Source: Whitmania pigra | Lineage: Eukaryota > Annelida > Clitellata > Hirudinida > Haemopidae | Direction: 5' to 3' | Assembly (NCBI GenBank): GCA_021613335.1 | Contig: JAJTWR010000228.1 | Location: forward strand, 698,501 to 762,500 | DNA: 64,000 bases | Part shown: positions 15,274 through 28,669 of the stretch, one piece after another | Position numbering within the stretch: the first letter of the stretch is position 1 | Layout: every line of letters starts with the position of its first letter | Made by a program: the position numbers and the translations under genes | The notes under the pieces: model-generated | Databases searched by the model: none | The model's input: the letters and a program-made list of their open reading frames with translations, nothing else | Told to the model about the DNA's origin: nothing

Positions 15274-18200
15274 CTAATTGTCTTCATGGAGTGTTAGGTC
15301 AACCTTCCTATATTGGGTAGGATTAGTTCCTCTGAGACCAGCCAGAAATACTTGGGGCCTTGGCACGTTTGATCTGGCATCAATCTTAGTCTGAGTCTCA
15401 GTGCTCCTGCAATGGCAGTTATGTTAGAAGTCAAAGTAATAATTAAGAAGTTTCTTAATAAATCACTTTGCGTCGTAGGCCTGAGTCGAAATGTCTCTTC
15501 TCATGCTGCTCATCTTGGTTTGGGTAGAACTTGTTCGTTTCCTCCTCAAATTGGCCTGGGATAAATTGTGAATATATTGTTTTTGGAAATAACATATTAT
15601 CACCCAACTTCTCACCAAACTTATAGCCATCTTTCTCATCTGCCATTCATTCCACTCATATGACCTGACAATGTTTGATTCCAAGAAATGAGTTTCTGTT
15701 TGAGAGCCAAAGTCTGCTTTCAATATGGGTTTCTCTTCTGTGCTGAGTTCTTCAGGACTTTTCTGTTGGGGATCAGTTGATTTTTTATGGTGGTATACAG
15801 CTTTCTTGAGGATTTAATTTCTGAGGCATGTTAAGAGTAATGAATAATGACAACAAACTAATTCTAATTTGAGCAATAGGATGCACACTTATTCAATGAG
15901 CAGAATGATGGTCTTAAGGGCCATTGACTTTTGGGACCCTAGGCAGAGCTGCCATGGGCCCAATGTTATGTCTTTTTGTTTTGTCTGTGTAACACTTCAT
16001 TTATTAAAGAAAAAAAAAGAGTAAATTTCTTCAAGTCATAATTCAATAATTCAAGTAAAGCCAAAATAACAGACATGTGCTCGCAATGTCTTATAGCTAG
16101 GTGACTTGAAGTGATTGCGAGAACATCCTAAGGGAGAATTCCCGCTAATGGACCACTGATATGAAGCATGAATTTAAGTAGATGTTAGGTGTGTAGGCAA
16201 GTCAATTACGAATGCTTTTCTTTACCTCTGGAGACAGAACCGTTCTTGCCAAAGCATTCATTATATATGTTCGACTACTACTGGCATATTGTTCTCCACC
16301 TCAAATATCTTGTTCAAGGAAGATTCACAAAAGCAATCCCTAGCCTTTGACACTAACCATATTCAACCAGACTCAATATTCTGGGAGACTTAAGATTAAG
16401 GGCTCAGATCACTTGAGTTTAATTTCTGATTTATGCTTTTTGTTAAATTACTTAATTGTCTGATTAAAAGTGATCTTTTAAGTTTTGTTCAATATGCTCA
16501 GCTATAATCAAACATAGGGACATCACTTTAAGTTATGAGCTCGGTTAATACCTCCAAAAATGTTTTTTTAACAGAGTTGTTGCTGTCTGGAACTCCCTAC
16601 CAGATGAGGTGGTATCTTTTTCTCGATTTGAATCATTATTGCTTGATATCAATTTTACAAAATATATATCAATTATTGTCTAATCTGTGAACATTGCTTT
16701 TCTTGCTCAATGTTGACTGCTTGACTCTCATTTTTGTTGAGACTCATTTGCATATTTTAGTATTAGTGGCTAATACAGCCCTTCGACCATAGATAAATAA
16801 AATAAAAAGCTTTGCCCCTGGGCAGTTGCACATTTCCCATCTCTAGACAGTCTTGCTGGTCTTGTTAATAAAATTGTAAAAGTAGTCACTTGTTTTCTGT
16901 TAAATATATGAAAATATATGCAATCTGATCCTTAACCTGCATCAAAGGTTCCAGTGATGAGAACAAATTGTACAGTTCCAACAGCTGTACTAGTTCAAGG
17001 TTTTGTTTTGCTGCAACACCAACGGCATTTAGGTACCTGCATTAATAAGTTTTCCAGGAAAAAGTGCATTTAATAAATAAAAAAAATGCCTTGACCAACC
17101 ATTCTGGATCACTTATGAAATCTTGGGCAGCCATGTTTGATGTGAAAGAATAACAGAGACCTTTGTAGCAAATAATGCCAAGATCAATATTACCCTGGAC
17201 CAACACTCTATCTCTCATAACTATAGTCCAACAGCAGTAGCCCTGCAGAATTTATTTTGAGTATTAAACTGTTTTAGCCATTACAAAATAATGTGACATC
17301 ATGACGAAGGCACAATTGCATGACTGCAGGAAAATAAATAAATTACAATGCTCACTCTAAACTGTAATGGCATTCTGGAGTAGTTGCTTGTATTTTCTGG
17401 AAATAACACCAACATATCTGGTTTGTTGGTTGGCTGAATCCTTGTGTTGTGGGGCTCCAATTCTTTTGGAATCTCTGTTTTTGGTAAAGTATCTTCAATG
17501 GCAAATTGTTCATATTCCTTAAATTCTTCTCCATCCATTATGCTTTTCCTCATCTGCAAATGATGAAATTTCATTTTAAAACTATTTCAATGTAAGTTTG
17601 CTTCATAGTTACAAAAGTGGGAGACTTCTTGTAGGAAGTGTTATTGTTGTTATTATTATTATTAATTATTATAAATCCAGCTCATTGAGCTGATGAAATT
17701 CTTCCTGACTGCTTCCTTAGCTAGCTCATGATAAGAAATGTCCAAATTTGGATAATTTTCCATGTGGAGGTGTTACATCTGTTATATGATGAGTTTTCTG
17801 TGCCATTTACTAGCTTTAAAGAGATTACTTTTACTGATTCAATCAGTATATTCAATATCTACTTATGCATACATGCTTTAAGAAATGCAGTCATAGTTCA
17901 ATTTTTATCAACAGGTTTAAAAGGTGCATTTTTAACTCAATGATGCAAATGGAAACTGACTTTAGCAAACTCGTCCAGCATGTCCAATAAGGTGCTAAGG
18001 AGTTCCAGGTAGCTCCTTTCTCTTTGCAACCTCATCCATATATCTGCAAGGCAGGCAAATTGAGGCTAGAAATAATAAATATTAAAGTTTAAAAAGTTCA
18101 ATCAACATAAAGAGGTTTACAAACAACTCACAAAAACTTGGGCATTGGGGACAGCTGATCGGTTTGAGATGGTGAGATGGAGGTGATCAGTGCGTGCCGA

Positions 18201-20113
18201 GAGTTGTTCCAAGTTGTGCTTAATGCTCTTGGATGATTTTACAATCCCACTCTGTAAATCAATGTATTAATTACTTCTTATTAATTAATGAGTTCAATAA
18301 GGAAGTTAAATGAAGCATGAACACTGGGATAAATATTATTAACAAAGACAATAGTTAGTTCAAATGCATATTTTTTTCTTGCCTTGATGACTTTCAGATA
18401 AAGCAAATATTGGCAGCAGTTGATTACTGACTGCTTGAGTTGTTCATCCAACTTAGAAGGCAAATCCCTTTTGGTCCTCCTGAAATGGTCGAGAACATCT
18501 GTGTGTGCAATTTTCGTTGCTTTCATCAAAAAAGAAAACAGTAATTTTATATGACTAGCCTATCACTTAAGAAATGAAATTTGAAGCACTAGGATCACTT
18601 AAAAGTATTCCTTAGATTTGTGATTTAGTTTTATATAACAAATTTAATAGTTGCATGGCGAGATTTTCCCAACAGTAAGATAAGAAAGGATTACTTAGGA
18701 AATATAATCATTCACAAACCAATTGCCACTAATCCAAATAACTCATGTTAAATTCTGCTAATCTTTCACTGGATGCTTTTTGTATTACTTAACATTTCAA
18801 TAATCACTGTTTAAAATTAAAAAATAATTTTTATATTATACTAACCCAACAAAGTGTCCAGACTTTTTTCAGTAATTGATAGGTTGATGGATATATTGGA
18901 GAAAATTCTTGCAACCAATTCACTCAGTAGGCTAGGCACTGCAAAATCACCAAAGTTCCAATTAAAAATATTAAACAGAATGCTTCATTAAGACAAATAA
19001 CACCAACAGTCTTCAATCCCTTCTCCTCCCCTGTCACATTCTTTATTATAAAGTCTTATTCCAGAGGTGATCATCATCAGTTCTTGAAGGTGCCTCTCCT
19101 TGTCAGATTTGGAGAGTCGGGAAAAGTTTTCTAGATCCGTGGCAGTATAAATACTTCTTGTAGCAGCTGTTGATATTTAGGTTAAATGACCCAAAGTACT
19201 TTGAAAATGCATTTATTAATAAATAAAAATGTGAAAAAAGTAATTTCCATTGGCTTATTAATTTTATGTCCAATTATAAATAACCCATTGATTAATTATT
19301 TAATCCATGTCCTAAGTTCTGATTTCACTTAGATGATTTAAAAACCTACATATTTTAATTTTGCAAATAAGGTTTGAACTAGAAGAATTTTCTGATCTTC
19401 ACCAACTGTTTCCCTGATGGCTCCTTCATTTCTGATGCCACCCAGGCCAGACTTATGCATGATGCAAGCAATAATCTTATGAAAGAGACACTCCTGCTCC
19501 TTGCAAGAGACCACCTTTGTTTCAACTATGCTCTTAACCAACTGCATCACTTTGTTGTCCACATGATTTTTGTAGTATTTCTCAAATGTATCTTTAAAAA
19601 ATAATCAAAAATTAATTCCTATTTATTTAAAATAAACCAAAAAAGTTTCTTTCACAATCAATAGTAGGAAAGTTATGATATACAGAGCCATACCTCTGTC
19701 CATATAATTTTCATCAAAACAAATTTGTATTTTTATTGTGTCGAGAGAAGGCGACGTGTCTTCTGTCAATTTATCAACACAGATCTAAAGAAGCAATAAA
19801 TTATGATTAAGTACCATTACTGAAGGCATTCAAGAACTTGCCTCTATTAGATTGTTCACGTCGCCCTTTGTTATGGCATGACTGACATTAAAATAGTTGT
19901 CCGGGTGAATTACGACGGCTTTTACCTTTAAAAAATGTTAAACAGTCATTCCTCATTCGTTAAGCCAGTTGACTGTTACTTTTAGTCCAGAATAAAAATA
20001 ACAACCATGTATGCCGCTAATGAGTTTGCAACAGTGACCCCTTTTAAAAGACACCTCTGACCAATTTCTTTTAAAACATTCCTAACAATGCTCGGCTCGG
20101 CATTATCCGTCAT
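15274..20113 (-). CDS. CFAP206: Cilia- and flagella-associated protein 206
   Basis: CFAP206 is an axonemal protein of the radial spoke/central-pair region of motile cilia. Fifteen exons splice in phase: 20113-20006, 19925-19842, 19784-19694, 19591-19346, 19166-19008, 18938-18846, 18519-18383, 18251-18132, 18065-17961, 17553-17356, 17242-17100, 17036-16937, 15804-15616, 15555-15467, 15406-15274. The product is about 664 residues against 622 in human. Family landmarks as I remember them: VRNVLKEIGQRC at the start, HKSGLGG, SKSDKERHLQELMMITSGIR, ECDRGGEGIEDLP, KPDMLVLFPENTSNY, SYEWNEWQMRK and the C-terminal NVPRPQVFLAGLRGTNP. Two introns (19841-19785 and 18382-18252) use GC donors. Intron 12 is the longest (1.1 kb) and carries a LINE fragment. 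The start is 295 bp from the divergent CNNM start; the stop is 92 bp from the convergent SAND stop. Confidence 0.93.
16470..16815 (+). mobile_element. 5'-truncated LINE 3' end inside CFAP206 intron 12
   Basis: On the plus strand 16570-16680 reads as a LINE ORF2 tail: FFNRVVAVWNSLPDEVV followed by SFSRFES and a stop. The better-preserved element at 50.8-54.7 kb ends with FFNRIVKPWNALPGDVV. A matching 3' end follows: GTTAGTGG-like sequence, a CCCTTC block, then an ATAAATAAAATAAAA tail near 16793-16810. Upstream of 16570 the frame is broken. It is inserted antisense to CFAP206 and is a related but distinct family member. The 5' limit is approximate. Confidence 0.75.
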
Positions 20114-20407
20114 GATGCACGTTTTAAATCTCAAGTCCGTCGGTTGCGATAATTGTTTCTTTTGGCATGACAACCGCAAAGATATGACTGCGGGTGCGAT
20201 AAATATACAATAAATCGAAAGATTGAAATTAACAATATTGTAACAAAATCGTTTTCATGTCTCGAATCACTATAAAGTTAAAACTGCACAAAAAGATGAA
20301 AGCTGCAAAATGAAATGTTTTCTGGATCATAATGAAAGGTGACTTAACAAATTAAATTTGTCTCAAGGAATGTCAGGTAAACAGCCAAGTGAGAAAAAAG
20401 TTAAAAT
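20114..20407. promoter_or_regulatory. Putative bidirectional promoter, CFAP206 / CNNM
   Basis: The two start codons are 294 bases apart and point outward. No TATA box stands out. Shared promoter use is inferred from spacing alone. Confidence 0.45.
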
Positions 20408-24964
<4,557 letters not shown>

Positions 24965-26378
24965 TCAATCTCGCGTTTCAATATTTGTCAACGCAATCTG
25001 AATCTCCGCGAAATGCAAGAACGGTACACATTTGTTTTATTAATCATCCATAATTTTCATATTTTTACCGATCCGTTTGAATTAAATCCAAGCCGCGTCG
25101 AATTTACTTGATTTACTAGCAATTCCTACAAATTTTTCCTGCTTTGGCAAGCTAGACTCTGCAAAAAATCTTTGTGATTTGTTTATTTCATTAACCTAAC
25201 AGTCCTTCTTCAACAGCCTTGAATTTATTTATAGGTTTTGAATATCTTGATTACGTTAATAGATATGAAAAAAATCATAAGCAATGAATATTACAAATAT
25301 CTTTGCGTTAGACATAATTTCGTATTTTGTATTTTATATTTCAATGTAATAGTTGTAATAGAACATTGTGCAAATAGCATTATCAAGGTAAACTTTACAA
25401 TTGAATTATTTGCACTTATATGAAAAATAAGTAAGTACTTTTCAGAACAGATGATCTTTCTGCGTCACATTCTGATCTTTTACTCCATCATACTGTTTAT
25501 AAACGTTTGATATCATTTAGAACTAACAAAAATAATAACTAATAAATAAAAAAAAAACAGAAATAAAAGCAAAACCAACTGTTTCTCTTTCCGTACGGAC
25601 CTGTGTTTTGGAAAGCCGATTTTTCTAAGTTAAAATTCTTCACGTCTAAAATTCTCTTAACATGCAATTAAACATAAATGTATAAAATCAATATGAAATT
25701 AAATTTATATATCGATGGCAATATAGGGCATCGCTATGAACGGATTAATGTAAATCTGATCGTAACAGAAGGAACATTTAAATGCACCGAAACCTACCCC
25801 CTGTCATTTGGACGAACAAAAGAAGGAAAATTAAAGTTTTACGCATGTCTATTTTCTGGTTTATCAACTTGTTTTCCAACAATTTGTTTGCCTTTTTAAA
25901 CAATTCGAACGGAGACGCTTCTCGGCACGCAAAGTGAAAATCATCAAATTCATGTGTGAACGTGGAACCAATTAAAATCCGCTCCTGGGCATTATTCAAA
26001 TAGCACGACGTTCTCAAATGCACAAAGAAATAAAATATCACAGGAACAAACAAGTTAATTAAACTTTAAGAGTATTGCAAAACATTTATCCAATTGTCAT
26101 TCGAAATTATAAAAAAAAACTGTTCGATGGACTAAGAGACTCGGTTTGAGCGCTTAAATTATGGCCACGTTGAAAATAAATCAAAAGCTTATCATGCGTT
26201 ACATATGATAAAAAACATCGATAGCCAAAGTTTACGAAAATAATCACTAACTTTTTAAAATCAGAACGAAATAACAAAATCATAGAAAATTGAGTCTGTA
26301 ACTTATTTTTATTAACGCCTCTGTAAACTCTCCACAACCACAAAAACCACAACAAAAATATCGTTATTATTATTAATA
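24965..26378. other. CNNM 3' UTR and intergenic sequence
   Basis: AATAAATAAA at 25541-25550 is a probable CNNM poly(A) signal, 577 bases after the stop. The rest is A+T-rich with no gene I can support. Confidence 0.5.
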
Positions 26379-26382
26379 ATAT

Positions 26383-26691
26383 TGTTGTAAACTTAGATTT
26401 TTGGAAATTAATTAAGTTTATATTGCTAATATAATTAAATTTGTACTTAATTATATTTGGCATCTTTTCCGGGCACGTGGGATATATTTTTGCTACAGAA
26501 AAGCATTCTCGATAATCACCTGACAAACAACGAGAATCAAGACAACTTAGAAGCCCAAATATCCATTTGCATCCTTAAGTACCTCAATTCCTTCAACACT
26601 TAACTTCTATTATTCAGTTCCGTTAACTGAATACCTGCTCTAATAAACTTATTAGTTAACTTACTTATTTGCGGACCCCCGGGTTATTTCA
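26383..26691 (+). repeat. 5' LTR
   Basis: Begins TGTTGTAAAC and ends GGGTTATTTCA. It contains CACGTG at 26474-26479 and AATAAA at 26642-26647, the latter inside a small palindrome (CTAATAAACTTATTAG). These could serve as enhancer and poly(A) signal. Confidence 0.95.
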
Positions 26692-26692
26692 T

Positions 26693-26710
26693 TGGTGTCA
26701 GGAGTGGGAT
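26693..26710 (+). other. tRNA primer-binding site
   Basis: TGGTGTCAGGAGTGGGAT starts one base after the 5' LTR. It is complementary to a CCA-ended tRNA 3' terminus; the sequence looks like the leucine-tRNA type, but I could not check it against tRNAs. Confidence 0.75.
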
Positions 26711-26725
26711 CCCAAAAAGTAAGTC

Positions 26726-27895
26726 ATGAGCAAGGTCTTAGAAGATTTAACTTTTGCTGGAATGAGACGTGAGCTTAAGTTGAGGCAAATGGATTCGAAA
26801 GGCTCCAGGGAAGAATTGCAGGATCGCCTGCTGTCGTGGATAGTAGACCAGGGTGAGGATCCAGAAGCTTATATGTTTGTTGATCCGGGTCTGAAATGGG
26901 TGATGGGAAATATAAATAAAATGATGCAAAGCTTTGAAGAAAAGATGGAAAAAGTAACTGAGGTTTTCTCCAACAAGGCCTCTACTAGCTACCAACCGGA
27001 GGAGACTCCATCAAGCACCATAAACATCATGCCAGCTGGGGCCTCAGCAGTGTACCCGATTGCCACACTGGTTTCGGTTGAGAAGGAGACCGAGGAAATT
27101 GTAGATGGAAGAACTTTGGAAAGCGAAGTGTTTCTTCCATGGAGTGAGGAATCGGGAATGGAGCTGAGGGAAGAGCTGGGTGAGGAGAACGGTGCTGAGG
27201 AGACCTTTGCTGAGGTGAGTGAGGCCAGTTTGGTAGTTGACGGGGACAGTCCAATAGTGGAGCTCCCAATAAATGTTGAGAATAAGGACAAAGGTGAGCT
27301 GAGGGAAAGTTTCGCAAACTCCAGAGAAGTCGCGCCAGTGCCCGATGAGCCAATTCCGTGCACGATTGCCTCGTTGGTATCGGTTGTGGAGAGAACCGAA
27401 GAAATAATTGAAGGGGGGACTTTGGGAGAGACCAGAGTGGAGCCTCCTCGAGTTGAGGAATCAGTGGAGGAACTGGGGTTGGGAGTTTCCGAATTCGATT
27501 CAGCTGTGGATGTTGTGAAGGTTGGAGCTGCGGATGTCATTGTAACTAAGGGTGGCGGTGAGGTACTCGGCGGTCGTGAGTACGTGGTTGATAAGATGGG
27601 ATCAATGTCTGAGGAGTTCATTTGTGGAGTTCTCAGTCAGGGCGGGCTTTATGGCCTTCGGAAGTCGTCGGAGATTCGAGGCGAGCATTTAGTGCTGTTG
27701 GTTGTTTTGCTGATCTTTTTCAGCAAGCGTTTTAGTAGAGATACGAGAAGAGGAAGGGCTCGCATTGAAACAATGGTGATACATGGGCACCATGTTAGAG
27801 ATTGTGTCCCGAGAGTAAAAATGAAGGTGGCACACATTCCCCAACTGGCGAAGTACCACGGGGAGCAGCAGTCTGTTCGGGACGAACAGATTTAA
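26726..27895 (+). CDS. Gag-like protein of LTR element: SAP-like motif, acidic repeats, C-terminal hydrophobic segment
   Basis: 389 residues from an ATG 16 bases after the primer site to a TAA beside the polypurine tract. Residues ~4-38 have the SAP pattern (LTFAGMRRELKLRQ ... SREELQDRLLSWI), usually a nucleic-acid-binding helix pair. Residues 39-95 are helical and charged. The middle is strongly acidic and holds two copies of a motif 102 residues apart: IATLVSVEKETEEIVDGRTL at 112 and IASLVSVVERTEEIIEGGTL at 214. Residues ~322-335 (LVLLVVLLIFF) form a possible membrane segment followed by a basic tail. No CCHC knuckle and no D(T/S)G protease motif are present. The last ~20 residues next to the purine tract may be a relic of a longer partner's pol end. 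The ORF is visibly richer in G+C than its surroundings. The function is unknown; virion-like packaging is inferred. Confidence 0.85.
   Translation: MSKVLEDLTFAGMRRELKLRQMDSKGSREELQDRLLSWIVDQGEDPEAYMFVDPGLKWVMGNINKMMQSFEEKMEKVTEVFSNKASTSYQPEETPSSTINIMPAGASAVYPIATLVSVEKETEEIVDGRTLESEVFLPWSEESGMELREELGEENGAEETFAEVSEASLVVDGDSPIVELPINVENKDKGELRESFANSREVAPVPDEPIPCTIASLVSVVERTEEIIEGGTLGETRVEPPRVEESVEELGLGVSEFDSAVDVVKVGAADVIVTKGGGEVLGGREYVVDKMGSMSEEFICGVLSQGGLYGLRKSSEIRGEHLVLLVVLLIFFSKRFSRDTRRGRARIETMVIHGHHVRDCVPRVKMKVAHIPQLAKYHGEQQSVRDEQI
27872..27890 (+). other. Perfect 8-bp hairpin at end of element ORF
   Basis: TCTGTTCG and CGAACAGA pair perfectly around a GGA loop, ending three bases before the polypurine tract and within the last codons. 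It might act in RNA packaging or plus-strand priming; no proof. Confidence 0.6.
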
Positions 27896-27903
27896 GGAGG
27901 GTG
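27894..27903 (+). other. Polypurine tract
   Basis: AAGGAGGGTG, nearly all purine, ends three bases before the 3' LTR, where plus-strand synthesis would start. Confidence 0.75.
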
Positions 27904-27906
27904 TAA

Positions 27907-28215
27907 TGTTGTAAACTTAGATTTTTGGAAATTAATTAAGTTTATATTGCTAATATAATTAAATTTGTACTTAATTATATTTGGCATCTTTTCCGGGCAC
28001 GTGGGATATATTTTTGCTACAGAAAAGCATTCTCGATAATCACCTGACAAACAACGAGAATCAAGACAACTTAGAAGCCCAAATATCCATTTGCATCCTT
28101 AAGTACCTCAATTCCTTCAACACTTAACTTCTATTATTCAGTTCCGTTAACTGAATACCTGCTCTAATAAACTTATTAGTTAACTTACTTATTTGCGGAC
28201 CCCCGGGTTATTTCA
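27907..28215 (+). repeat. 3' LTR
   Basis: Same 309 bases as the 5' LTR with no difference that I could find, followed by the target duplication ATAT. Confidence 0.95.
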
Positions 28216-28219
28216 ATAT

Positions 28220-28669
28220 TATTATTATTGTTATTATTATTGTTATTAATTAATTATTCACTCAATAATTACACAATATATTTTCGATTGACTATTCTAG
28301 AGACGGCTTGCGGTCCACTTATCGAATGGAACTTAATACGTGCTCCTATGTGACATGTTAACATTAAATAATAAAACATTAGTTACTGAAACTTCTGAGA
28401 GTAGAGGCCTGGATTTGAAACCCTACCAAAGCGAAAGCTTTCAATATGATTACATTACTTTTCATTATCTGTAATTGCACAACACCTCATGATTATATCA
28501 CCTCATAGACATTAATTATTCATTTTGTAATTATCAGAAAATTTAATATTTTCCCTTACTTTAATGAGCGTGTTCATTATTAAATATGTTCATTACGCAC
28601 AATTAATGGATAATATATTACATTTTAAACTTAAAATAAACGAAATTCGAATGATAATTGCATCGTCAG
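28220..28669. other. Gap between LTR element and RGS stop
   Basis: A+T-rich sequence starting with an ATT microsatellite; part of it should be the RGS 3' UTR. No canonical poly(A) signal was seen on the minus strand. Confidence 0.45.

Larger units (their letters stand above)
26383..28215 (+). mobile_element. Short non-autonomous LTR retroelement with a single non-pol ORF (TR-GAG-like)
   Basis: Two 309-bp direct repeats, identical over their whole length by my reading, start TG and end CA and bound 1.2 kb of internal DNA. They are flanked by the same 4 bases (ATAT at 26379-26382 and 28216-28219), a target-site duplication length usual for Ty3/Gypsy-type integrases. A TGG-initial primer-binding site follows the 5' LTR by one base, and a purine tract precedes the 3' LTR. 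The inside encodes one protein and nothing like protease, reverse transcriptase, RNase H or integrase. It therefore depends on enzymes supplied in trans. Identical LTRs mean recent insertion. This matches the published idea of terminal-repeat elements with only a gag-like gene; assignment to that class is my inference. Confidence 0.92.

Noticed and set aside
26989..27621. 210-codon Ser/Thr/Pro-rich frame antisense to the LTR element ORF
   Set aside because: It is the mirror of an acidic, G+C-rich sense frame; no promoter or start context, and the sense frame fits the LTR, primer-site and purine-tract layout.
28391..28440. tRNA/SINE-like box (GGATTTGAAACCC)
   Set aside because: Does not fit a B box and there is no partner A box.
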